Shown here: piece by piece, positions 31,200 through 40,139 of the stretch
Position numbering within the stretch: the stretch's first letter is position 1
Layout: each line of letters opens with the position of its first letter
Source: Entamoeba histolytica HM-1:IMSS
Lineage: Eukaryota; Evosea; Mastigamoebida; Endamoebidae
Reading direction: 5' to 3'
DNA: 52,018 bases
NCBI RefSeq assembly: GCF_000208925.1
Contig: NW_001914958.1
Span: 1 to 52,018 of the forward strand
The notes under the pieces: generated by a model
Told to the model about the DNA's origin: nothing
The model's database searches: none
Seen by the model: only the letters and a program-made list of their open reading frames with translations
Program-made: the position numbers and the translations under genes

Positions 31200-31943
31200 A
31201 TGTCAGAAGTCAAAAGTATGTCTGATGCACCAAAAGTTCGAGGAGCAATTCCAAGGGAAAAAGAAAAAAAAGGGGAAATTAAATTCATTACTGTGGCTAA
31301 TAGAGGAACAAGAGAACAATTAGAATTATTAACAGCTATGAAAAATATTGTTTCAAGACATTTACCTAATATGGCATTGGATTATATTAGTAGAATTGTT
31401 TATGACACTGTGTATCATGAGTCATTATTGCTTATTAATTGTAAAGATAATAAGCCTTTTGGTGGAATTTGTTTTAGACCATTTCCAACTCAAGGATTTG
31501 TTGAAATAGTTTTTTGTGCTGTTGATTCTACACAACAGGTACAAGGGTTTGGTTCATATCTCATGCAACATTTAAAGAAAGAAATTCAAAGTCGAGGAAT
31601 TTATCATATTTTAACTTATGCTGATAATCAAGCTATAGGTTATTTTATGAAACAAGGATTTCATAAACATGTAACATTAAATAAAGAACGTTGGCAAGGT
31701 TACATTAAAGATTATGTAGAAGCCACATTAATGGAATGTGTCCTTCACAAGAATGTAGAAGACTATACTGACGTTCCTTCAACAATCAAAAAACAGCGAG
31801 ATGCATTACAATCTCTAATAGGACAAGTGTCTAAATCTGAAGTACGTCCAGGACTAACATGTTTTAAACAAGGGATTCCTAAGATAAAAATTGAAGAAAT
31901 ACCTGGATTGAAAGAAACTGGTTGGAAACCTGATGTTCATTAA
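31200..31943 (+). CDS. GCN5-type histone acetyltransferase, no bromodomain
   Basis: GNAT acetyltransferase of the GCN5/PCAF group, which acetylates H3 lysines in SAGA-like complexes. 247 residues. Seen: EIKFITVAN entry strand, MKNIVSRHLPNMALDYISRIVYD, the catalytic Glu 102 in FVEIVFCAV, the acetyl-CoA loop QQVQGFGSYLM (112-122), HILTYADNQAIGYFMKQGF, then the tail IPGLKETGWKPD that normally leads into the bromodomain. Here the frame stops right after it and only 106 bases remain before the next gene, so the bromodomain is absent. There is also no PCAF N-terminal domain. The protein is presumably nuclear by function; no localisation signal is clear. Confidence 0.92.
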   Translation: MSEVKSMSDAPKVRGAIPREKEKKGEIKFITVANRGTREQLELLTAMKNIVSRHLPNMALDYISRIVYDTVYHESLLLINCKDNKPFGGICFRPFPTQGFVEIVFCAVDSTQQVQGFGSYLMQHLKKEIQSRGIYHILTYADNQAIGYFMKQGFHKHVTLNKERWQGYIKDYVEATLMECVLHKNVEDYTDVPSTIKKQRDALQSLIGQVSKSEVRPGLTCFKQGIPKIKIEEIPGLKETGWKPDVH

Positions 31944-32049
31944 CAAATTATTAAATGAATTAACATAAATCTTTCGTTACAAAATTACAACTATAGAGTA
32001 TTTATCAATTCAATTTCTATCTATCTTTTTATTTTTCTTTCTGAAGACG

Positions 32050-34251
32050 TTACATTCCTGTTGCTAATTTATATCCTCCTGATTGTTTTAATAAAAACCC
32101 TTCATTATTTAACTGATCAACAAGATCTTGCATATCTGGAACATGTAATTGACTTGCAATTTGTTGTATTTCATTCTTGGTTAATATATTACTATTTTTC
32201 TTCTTTGCTTCTGTTTGGAATACACGCATTAAACTCTTAAGCATTTTTGACTTACCTCCACGAACACCTCCCATAGCTCTAAAATCAATAACAGGTGAGT
32301 TTGATATACCACCTAATCCCGTTAAACTTGCTATTTTAAATATTTCTATCACATCCATAGCATCGTCCTTTGTTGCAATTTCTCTGCATTCCGCCTTAGC
32401 TCTTGCTTCAGTCAATCGAATTAAACTTTCTAGTTGACGAGTCGTTACTGGAGTATCATCATCTTCTTTATACGACTGCCTTAGTTCAATGTAAAAACGC
32501 TGTAATTCTAATTTAGCTTCTTCGTTTAGCTGAGGATGAATATTAGCTCTTGCATAAGCAAGATATTTTCTAAATAGTCTTGGTGGTAATGGGTCTGAGC
32601 TTTCAACACTATGGTCACTTAAATAATCCCTTAGACTAATTCTTCCGTTTGTGGATTGGGTAGTTCCTGTTGAAGAGATTTGAGAAATTGATAATTGACT
32701 ATATTTCCTTTGAATATTCTTCCCAGAATGCATTTTAATAATATGATTAGATAATTCCTTGTCTGCTTCAGCGTCAGGATTATCAACTAAAACAAAAATC
32801 AAATCAAACCGAGAAAGTAATGGTGAAGGCATATTAATATTTTCTGAAACTGTTTTACCACAATTGAAATGACCTTCAACTGGATTTGCTGCAGCAATTA
32901 CTGAAGTTCTTGCAAGGAGTGTACAACAAATACCTGCTTTAGCAATAGAAATTGATTGTTGTTCCATAGCCTCCAATAGTGATGAATAGTCTGCTCGTTC
33001 CATTTTATCGAATTCATCAATACAACAAACTCCTTGATCTCCTAGTACCAATGCACCACTTTCTAATGTAAAATCTGATGTTCCTGAATATCTGTGTAAT
33101 GCTACTGTTAATCCTGTTTTAGTAGTAGAAGATCCAGATACATAAACACCTCTTGGAACTATATTTGCAACTGCTCTCAACATTTGTGACTTACCTAATC
33201 CAGGGTCTCCAACAATTAATAAATGAGAATCAGCCCGAATTTTTGCAATATCATGTTTTCTTGTTCCACCAAACAACACCAATACAATTGCTGTTTTAAC
33301 TATATAATGTCCATAGATTGGTGGACATAATGAATGAACAAGTAATCTAAGTAAATTATTTTTTTCTTTTAATATCTCAATAAATTTCATATCTTTTTCT
33401 GAAAATTCTGTTATATCTCTATCTCCAGTCTCTGCACGACAGTTTTCTAAGTAATTAACAGCAATATATGGTTCATAAATTGTTTGACTTTTATTTTTTC
33501 TTTTAAACTGTTTTGTAATTGAGTCATTTCTCCTTAATACTCCAGAGACAATAACAGTATCTCCAGGCACACACGTGTTAACCAATTCATTAACTAATTC
33601 AATTTCAATACTTCGAGGAATTCTTCCTTCACCTTCATCAACTTCTTGAATTCTAATTCGTTGTGTCTCAGTTACTTTTACAGTATTTCTCATAGGAATA
33701 AAACTTGATGAACCACATAAATGACATTTTTTTGGTTCTGTATATTTTCCATCTCTAAAAGTCACTTCTTTGTTTGCTTTGCAAGTACTACAACAAAACA
33801 CCATTGATACAAGATGAGGCTTAATTGAACTTGCCCTAATAACAGTACCTTTAATACAAATTAATTTACCTATAGACGATGCTTTTAATTCTTTAATTGT
33901 TGATGTTGGTTTTGGTATTTGGACTCGAACAATACACCTACAGTCCATTATTTGTGATGGATCAGAAGCTGAGTGTAAGGCTACATAATGCATAGCATAT
34001 TCTATTGATGGTATCACAATTTCTGGTTTTTCAAATAACATTTCTTTAAAGTCTTCTTCACCAACCATTGCAATTAAGTCATCTAACTGAATATTCATTC
34101 CAACTTCACTATGTCCAAGGAATTCTTCTGCATGGACATATTCTTCAAATTTTGGTACTAATAATGAAGATAATTCTAATTCAGTTTTCGATGATTTTGG
34201 GTTATAGAAATAACGGTCTTGTAGTTTTAATTCCAAGTCTATTAATTCCAT
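32050..34251 (-). CDS. MCM8 helicase
   Basis: MCM-family AAA+ helicase, most like MCM8, which pairs with MCM9 in homologous-recombination repair. 733 residues. Seen: an OB/zinc region with C153-C157 and C176-C179, Walker A GDPGLGKS (348-355), the MCM8-like GVYVSGSSTTKTGLTVAL stretch, Walker B CCIDEFDKM (409-417), AMEQQSISIAKAG and the arginine finger LSRFDL (479-484), and a C-terminal winged-helix (NEIQQIASQLHVPDMQDLVDQL). The choice of MCM8 over MCM2-7 rests on the KTGLTV motif and GKTVSENINM; GKSQ rather than GKSK in Walker A also fits. No intron. MCM9 is not in the window. Confidence 0.88.
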   Translation of the reverse strand: MELIDLELKLQDRYFYNPKSSKTELELSSLLVPKFEEYVHAEEFLGHSEVGMNIQLDDLIAMVGEEDFKEMLFEKPEIVIPSIEYAMHYVALHSASDPSQIMDCRCIVRVQIPKPTSTIKELKASSIGKLICIKGTVIRASSIKPHLVSMVFCCSTCKANKEVTFRDGKYTEPKKCHLCGSSSFIPMRNTVKVTETQRIRIQEVDEGEGRIPRSIEIELVNELVNTCVPGDTVIVSGVLRRNDSITKQFKRKNKSQTIYEPYIAVNYLENCRAETGDRDITEFSEKDMKFIEILKEKNNLLRLLVHSLCPPIYGHYIVKTAIVLVLFGGTRKHDIAKIRADSHLLIVGDPGLGKSQMLRAVANIVPRGVYVSGSSTTKTGLTVALHRYSGTSDFTLESGALVLGDQGVCCIDEFDKMERADYSSLLEAMEQQSISIAKAGICCTLLARTSVIAAANPVEGHFNCGKTVSENINMPSPLLSRFDLIFVLVDNPDAEADKELSNHIIKMHSGKNIQRKYSQLSISQISSTGTTQSTNGRISLRDYLSDHSVESSDPLPPRLFRKYLAYARANIHPQLNEEAKLELQRFYIELRQSYKEDDDTPVTTRQLESLIRLTEARAKAECREIATKDDAMDVIEIFKIASLTGLGGISNSPVIDFRAMGGVRGGKSKMLKSLMRVFQTEAKKKNSNILTKNEIQQIASQLHVPDMQDLVDQLNNEGFLLKQSGGYKLATGM

Positions 34252-34476
34252 TCTTTCACACTTACAATTTTAAGTTTCTTTTTTTCATGTCTTTTCATTA
34301 AAATTCCTCAATTCCTTTTCACAGTTTTTTTTTAATTAACATCTTTTATACTTTTTATGTGTTTTTAAAAACAAAATAAAAAAAAATTTTTATGTTATAA
34401 CATTCAACAACTTGAAATTGAGAATATAAAAAATAAAAAAAAAAAGATAAAAAGAGATAATCAGATCATTTTATTG

Positions 34477-36488
34477 ATGAGTAAAACAACAGCTGGTATT
34501 TATCGACCAATGGGTATTCAAGTCCAACAAGAATTTGAAGGGTTTTCATATTCAAAATCTTTTCTTACTGGGGCATATGCATTATCTTATTATTCAAACT
34601 GTAAAACTGCAATAGTTAATTTTCCTAATTCACCACGTGTAGAAAAAATAGTTTGTGATAATAAACCAGGATATACTCTAGTTTCAAAATATGATAATGC
34701 CATATACTTTTACGTATTTCCAGAAGAACTTCATATTTTAAAATATACTAAAGATTTTACACATCAAGTAGTAAAATTTAAAAATGATAGTCAAACGATT
34801 AATGGGACTTCATTAGTGATGGAAGATGAATTTTACATTTATTTAATAAGTACATCTAAAATAGTTACAATAGAAAAAAAAAATCCAACAGAAGTTAAAA
34901 ATATTTGTCCACTTGATAATAGTTTTAGTTCATTTGCAAAAGAGTCATGTGTATTACCAAATAATAGAATATTATTAGCTGATTCAGTAGTTAATATGGG
35001 TAATGTACATTTTAAAGTTTGGGATCTTATTGCTAAGAAAGTTGTTGCTCAATTATATCGTGTCCCTGGAGAAAATGAGCCAAGTTGTTATCAAGTATTT
35101 CATGATGAAATTTATATGGCTATGGGAACTTGTGTTTATTATTGTACTATTCCAACAAAACTAAATCCAGATAATATTGTTGTATTAGAATTTAGTAAAT
35201 ATGAGTTTCATGATCGTTCTATTCAATCATTCCTTGTTGAAGATGATTATGTTTTTATTGGAGATTCTTATGGAATGGTAACTTTGCATTCATTCCCATC
35301 CTTTGAATATCTGCATTCACTTGCACTTGGAGTTGAAAGAGATGAACAAGTAAAATTCTTTGATGAAAGACCTGTATTTAGTTTCCGTAATTCAGTTGTT
35401 GGAATGAAACGAGTATTAAAATATCTTGTATATTGGTTATTAAATGGAACCGTTTGTATTGCAAATTTCTTTGCAACAGAAAGACAGGTTGATTGTTTAT
35501 CATTTGGAGATAATAAAAGACAATTAAGAGAGATATATTTTACATTTAATGAAAAATTGAATATAAATATGAGATTTAATGTACTTAAAGAACAAAATTC
35601 TGCAATTATTCCACTCAATGAATTTTATACTTGGGAAGTTCAAATGCCTTCAAGAATTAGTCCTGAATTAGCATATGTTGGATTTTTCCAAATGTTTCCA
35701 ACAATTATTAAAGGAATTTATTCAGCTCTTGATAATGGTTCAAAAAATACAGAAAAATTAAAAAATGTTGTTAAAGAATGTTATTTTATTGTTACAACGA
35801 TTAATTCAATTAAAGAACATACTGGAGCTCTTATTCCATTTCAATTTTTCATTGAAATGGTAGAAGGGATAAGTGAAGCACATGCGTTTTGTGATGACTC
35901 ATCAAAGAAATCACAAGAAGAAATTATTGATATTTTAAATAAGTCAATAAATGATTTGGTTGTTGGAATAGATGACTCAGTAGCCATTGCCCAACATAAG
36001 ATTGATATGGTTAAAGATCCAAAATTTATTGATCCAGGACAACCATCTTCATTTGCAATAAAAGCTACTCATTATAATCAATCAATGAGAAAACATTTTA
36101 TGGAAGATTTATTAAATCCAAATTATGTTATTGATGAAAATGATCATAGAGTAAAATTCTTTTATATGAATTCTAGTTGTTTTCTTATTCAAAAACAAAA
36201 TGATTTTCATAAACATATGAATCAATTTACTGAGTTTTGTCAAAATAATGATGTAGGTGCTCTTGTAGATGCTCAAGAATTAGTTAAAATTAATGCTCTA
36301 TTAGATCAAGTTTGTCTCTTTTTTAATTTATTTAATTAAAAACAATAAGAAAATATTAATATTATTAGATTCATGATGAAATTCAAGAAACACGTGATGA
36401 TATTAAAGATATTGTTTCAACAACATATGCCTCAGATAAATGGTTACATGAATTAGACTTTATTAATGAACAACTTCCATTAATTTAA
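34477..36488 (+). CDS. Hypothetical protein, possible beta-propeller plus helical tail
   Basis: Two exons, 34477-36309 and 36369-36488, with a 59-bp phase-0 intron (GTTTGT...TAG); 650 residues. I use the ATG at 34477 (MSKTTAGIYRP). Residues 1-340 alternate short beta-like stretches with turns (for example VFIGDSYGMVTLHSFPSFEYLHSL), as in a seven-bladed propeller without a clear WD signature. After 390 it is helical, and exon 2 (IHDEIQETRDDIKDIVSTTY) extends a predicted coiled coil that the unspliced frame would lose. The shape resembles Nup82/Nup88-type nucleoporins, but I have no motif to confirm that. Function unknown. Confidence 0.65.
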
Positions 36489-36684
36489 CAATAATTCCTT
36501 TTTTTTTTTTTAATAATTTATTACTTTTTTATCTTTTTTTAAATTTGAAAAAGAATTACTTAAAATAGAAAACATTCTAACTTTTTAAATTTTGAATATT
36601 GAAAAAAGGAGTTTTTAATATTCTTTCATTATATTCTTAATCTCCAATTCTCTTTTGAATAGTATTAGAACTGATAAATATTAA

Positions 36685-37761
36685 ATGATTATACTCTTTA
36701 AAGATTTACGTGATTATTTATATAAAACTGTCATAAAATCTATGCCAAGTGTTTATAAATTACAAAGCAAGAAAAATAAAATTCTTGATATTTTTTTCTT
36801 AATTATGACTCATTTGGCAGGTGTAGGTGTATATTGTGCTTTAATTCCAACAGCATGGTGGATTCATCCATCATCAGAATCTCTTAATATTAGTAATGAC
36901 TTATTATATCTAATATCAATTACTACTTATTTGGGTAATTTTATGAAAAATTTATTTGCTTGTCCAAGACCTTCTGGAGTATGGCAACCTTTTAAAGAAA
37001 TTGATTTTGGTTTACCATCAACCCACACAATGAATGCTGTGGCAAACGGTCTATTTTTTATTATTTATCTAAAACCAAATTTATGGATATGTTTATTAAT
37101 AACAGTTTATGTATTTATTGTTGCAGTTAGTAGAATTTATATGGGAGTACATTCTCCAGCAGACGTTATTGCTGGTGCTTTATTAGGACTTGTTTCAATG
37201 GCATTTTTTGAATTTTTCCCTGATTTTCCTCAGAAATGGTATTTTATTCCAATTATGTTGGTTTGTCATATTATTTTATTATCACTTCATTCTTTGTGTT
37301 TTACTAGATATACACCATGTTATTGGAGGTCAGTTCTTGGATTTGGTTATATTTTATTAAATTTTACAATGGAAGTTTTAAATTGTCATGTTTTTGTACC
37401 TGATATGCCATCATATTCTTGTATTATTCATAGTCCTTTGTTGTTATTAAAATGTTTTATTTTAGGTTTTAGTGTATCGGGTATTGGTTATTTTGTGTTA
37501 AAGTTACTTAAATTATTATTTTCTCATTTACCATCATTATTAGATTGGTATAGTGCTAAAGCAAATATTATTCGTATTCATTGTCACTTAGACCCTCTTG
37601 AATTTACTCCAGAAATGAACCATAATAGATTAATTTATGCTAATGAATTTTTTTCTACTTATATAGGTGCTGTATTTATTGCTTGGATGTGTAAGTATGT
37701 TTCTCCTACAGTAGTTCAAAAAACTATACCAGAATTATTTCAACCTGACTTGTGCCTTTAG
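36685..37761 (+). CDS. PAP2-family sphingosine-1-phosphate phosphatase-like enzyme
   Basis: Membrane lipid phosphatase of 358 residues with the three PAP2 motifs: KNLFACPRP (Lys 88, Arg 95, Pro 96), PSTH (111-114) and SRIYMGVHSPADV (149-161, His 156). The order with LPSTHTMNA and the overall length fit sphingoid-base/sphingosine-1-phosphate phosphatases of the endoplasmic reticulum rather than the shorter phosphatidate phosphatases. Around eight hydrophobic spans are visible (about 36-60, 72-88, 116-150, 160-180, 185-210, 215-235, 245-275 and near the C-terminus). Substrate is inferred from the family. No intron. It follows the propeller-like gene on the same strand. Confidence 0.87.
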   Translation: MIILFKDLRDYLYKTVIKSMPSVYKLQSKKNKILDIFFLIMTHLAGVGVYCALIPTAWWIHPSSESLNISNDLLYLISITTYLGNFMKNLFACPRPSGVWQPFKEIDFGLPSTHTMNAVANGLFFIIYLKPNLWICLLITVYVFIVAVSRIYMGVHSPADVIAGALLGLVSMAFFEFFPDFPQKWYFIPIMLVCHIILLSLHSLCFTRYTPCYWRSVLGFGYILLNFTMEVLNCHVFVPDMPSYSCIIHSPLLLLKCFILGFSVSGIGYFVLKLLKLLFSHLPSLLDWYSAKANIIRIHCHLDPLEFTPEMNHNRLIYANEFFSTYIGAVFIAWMCKYVSPTVVQKTIPELFQPDLCL

Positions 37762-38236
37762 TTAAAGTAAAAAAAATTTGGATTAAAAGGTAAAAAAAAA
37801 TAGAGCTTTAAGTATAAATTTCTTCTTTATTATTTTTATTGTTTTCTTTTTTCAGCTGAGAAAATCGTCATACTTATGTTACTTTTTTATTCTTTTTTTT
37901 TTTCTTACTTAGAAAAAATACTAGAGTCAATTTTTTATTTACATAAAAAATTACCTTATAATCCAACTAGTTTAAATAAAATAATGAAAATATATATTTT
38001 GTTTCTTCTTTACTAGTTGGACTAAACTAAGCTGCGTTTAGTGAAAAAATAAAGGCAGAATAGAGGAAATTAGGTAAAAATCCTACTAAAAAAATAAGGG
38101 CTTTGGGAGAGTAGAAAACAACCCCTTTCAAATAAACCCAGCTGAGTAAAATGATATAAAAATTTACTAAAAAAACAGGTCCATAGGAACTATATAGTGT
38201 TTAGAGAAGAAATAGAAAGAAACTGAATAATATTTA
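37762..38236. other. Intergenic region with nested hairpins
   Basis: 475 bases between the PAP2 gene and the disordered-protein gene. It holds an inverted repeat, TCCAACTAGT at 37962-37971 and its complement at 38012-38021, followed directly by a 7-bp hairpin (ACTAAAC at 38021-38027, GTTTAGT at 38036-38042, 8-base loop). CAGCTGAG occurs twice, near 37855 and 38139. GC content near 38020-38150 is higher than in other gaps. A structured RNA is possible but unproven. Confidence 0.4.
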
Positions 38237-38827
38237 ATGACTAGTGTATCTCAGTCTGAAACAAAAAATGAGAATAACTCATTCATCCACTCTCCTTCAG
38301 GTACCCCTGAAACACCACAAACACTAGACCAAAAAAAAGAGCAAAACAAAACAGATAATCCAAATCCAAAAAAAGTTAGGTCAATAGTGAGAATATCTAA
38401 ATTAGAAGATACAGTAGATAAAACTTCATCAAAAGATATCATAACTCCAGAGCCATTTATTGACCGCAAAACTATAGAGCTTCATCAAATGGATATTTTG
38501 AATGAAAAAGAAGAAGACCTTCAATTAGTTCGACAACGGCTGAGTAGTGTTTCTTTTATTGGAAGAAAGACAGAGAATGGAAGTGGAGATATAAATACTT
38601 CTTCTCTATCAGATCAAGGAAAGACTACTGTGATTCTTTATGATGACTCTTGTTTCCTTCCAGAGGAAGAAGATAGTAAAAGGCCAAAAGAAAGACATTC
38701 ATGTATTGAAGCCTTTGGCAATGAAGAAGAAGAAGAACCAGAAAAGTTAGACGAAGAAGAGTTGAAGAGAAAAAGAAAAAAAGAGATTGAAGAGTTCAAA
38801 CTCTTTTCAGCAAAGAAGAAGCTGTAA
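38237..38827 (+). CDS. Hypothetical disordered protein
   Basis: 196 residues, not recognised. The first 80 residues are Ser/Thr/Asn/Pro-rich and probably disordered, with Thr-Pro sites (GTPETPQT). A middle segment (DRKTIELHQMDILNEKEEDLQLVRQRLSSVSFIGRK) may be helical. A second short conserved-looking stretch is TTVILYDDSCFLP. The C-terminus is an acidic run (EEEEEPEKLDEEEL) leading into Lys-rich KRKRKKEIEEF. The acid-to-base arrangement is common in nuclear or phosphatase-regulating proteins, but I assign no function. Codon use is like that of neighbours. Confidence 0.55.
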   Translation: MTSVSQSETKNENNSFIHSPSGTPETPQTLDQKKEQNKTDNPNPKKVRSIVRISKLEDTVDKTSSKDIITPEPFIDRKTIELHQMDILNEKEEDLQLVRQRLSSVSFIGRKTENGSGDINTSSLSDQGKTTVILYDDSCFLPEEEDSKRPKERHSCIEAFGNEEEEEPEKLDEEELKRKRKKEIEEFKLFSAKKKL

Positions 38828-38963
38828 GTTTGAAATAAATAAAACAGAACCCACATCATCAATCATCAACACAAATGTAATTTTAATTATAAACTGCTGG
38901 TACTACAAATTCTTGGTTTAAAGGTTCTTTCATTTTTTTTTGAACTATTTCTTATTTTTATAT

Positions 38964-39983
38964 TTAATAAAATACATATGTCCCTTCTTCCTCATATTTA
39001 CTAATACTAAACAATTGATATTTAAAAGAAGGGAATCCTGAATAGATATTTGCTCCACTAAAAGATTCATGAAGAGTATTAATAGAGTATGTTCTAAAAA
39101 AATTGTTTTGAATAGAATCAGCATTATGTTGAATTCGTTCAATAAATCCATGAATGAATGAATTTCCTCCACAAACACAAATATCACGCAAGATTTTATT
39201 TTTCATACTAACAGTACAAATACTTTTTGTTAATGCTGATGTAATAGAAGTTTTTCCTTTAAACAAAATTTCAGTTGAATAAAATCTTTCATTCCCAATG
39301 TCAATAACTTGATCTTTATTTGAAGAATAACAAACGTGTTGGTATGGTAAGGAAGTAATATCTACACCTTCGTTTTGTAACTCTTTTGGAATAAAAAATA
39401 ATTCTTTCTTTTTGTCAGTATCAATGTCATATAGATTTTGGTGAAATCTTTGATTGAAATCTTTTGTTATATCAATACCACCAATATTAACATTTTGACA
39501 ACTACCTGGCTCTAATCTCATTTGGTTGTAACAAGCAATTTGAGTAATTTCACTGCCACTTTGCACTACATAACCACTTGTTTTATTGCTTTGAATAAGA
39601 GCCATCAATGGTTGTGGTTTTAGACACACATTAGACACACCAAAATATTCAAATAAAATTTGTTCCATTTGAAATGGAAAATTAGTTTGTGTATTTAATG
39701 GATGAGTAACAAAGACACTTGCATCCTTTAGTATATCATCATAATAACTGTTTTTAAAACTTTCAAACACCTCCTCAAAAATGTCTTGTAACTCTTCCCA
39801 GTCAATGACTTTACCTCTGCTCATTGGATTACTTCGTCTTTGTACAGTTTTATTTTGGTTCAATTTTTCAACTATTTCTATGTCATCAAAGTGTATGTAA
39901 TAGATTGATGGAAGTTGATTCCCAGAAAGGCCAAATCGAATTGTTTGACTTCCAAGGTCTATAATCACTGTATTACTCATCAA
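38964..39983 (-). CDS. Divergent actin-related protein
   Basis: Actin-superfamily protein of 339 residues, shorter than actin (375). Seen: the first phosphate loop VIIDLGSQTIRFGLSG (7-22), the segment RGKVIDWEELQDIFEEVF like the actin G-x-I-x-D-W-D block, VFVTHPLNTQ in place of vlltepplnp, the second loop GYVVQSGSEITQI (DSGDGVTH in actin, so the Asp and Gly are replaced), the adenosine region INIGGIDITKDF-like (VNIGGIDITKDFNQ), and ICVCGGNSFIHGFIERI. The altered second loop suggests weak or no ATP hydrolysis, as in nuclear Arps of chromatin remodellers. Which Arp class it is cannot be told. No intron. It is divergent from the long coiled-coil gene. Confidence 0.85.
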   Translation of the reverse strand: MMSNTVIIDLGSQTIRFGLSGNQLPSIYYIHFDDIEIVEKLNQNKTVQRRSNPMSRGKVIDWEELQDIFEEVFESFKNSYYDDILKDASVFVTHPLNTQTNFPFQMEQILFEYFGVSNVCLKPQPLMALIQSNKTSGYVVQSGSEITQIACYNQMRLEPGSCQNVNIGGIDITKDFNQRFHQNLYDIDTDKKKELFFIPKELQNEGVDITSLPYQHVCYSSNKDQVIDIGNERFYSTEILFKGKTSITSALTKSICTVSMKNKILRDICVCGGNSFIHGFIERIQHNADSIQNNFFRTYSINTLHESFSGANIYSGFPSFKYQLFSISKYEEEGTYVFY

Positions 39984-40139
39984 ACTGAAGCGAAGTATTT
40001 TGAGTTGAATTTATAAAATGTGTTTTATATTACACAATAAAAATAACAAAATAAGATCTCAAAAAAACTTGAAAATGAAACGCCAGTTGAAAATAGAGAA
40101 AAAACCCCAAAAGAGAAGATCTTCATCTTTGTTAGTTAG

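Noticed and set aside
38237..38827. PP1 inhibitor-2-like protein
   Set aside because: The acidic and basic tail and Thr-Pro sites are suggestive, but the defining inhibitor-2 motifs are not clearly present.
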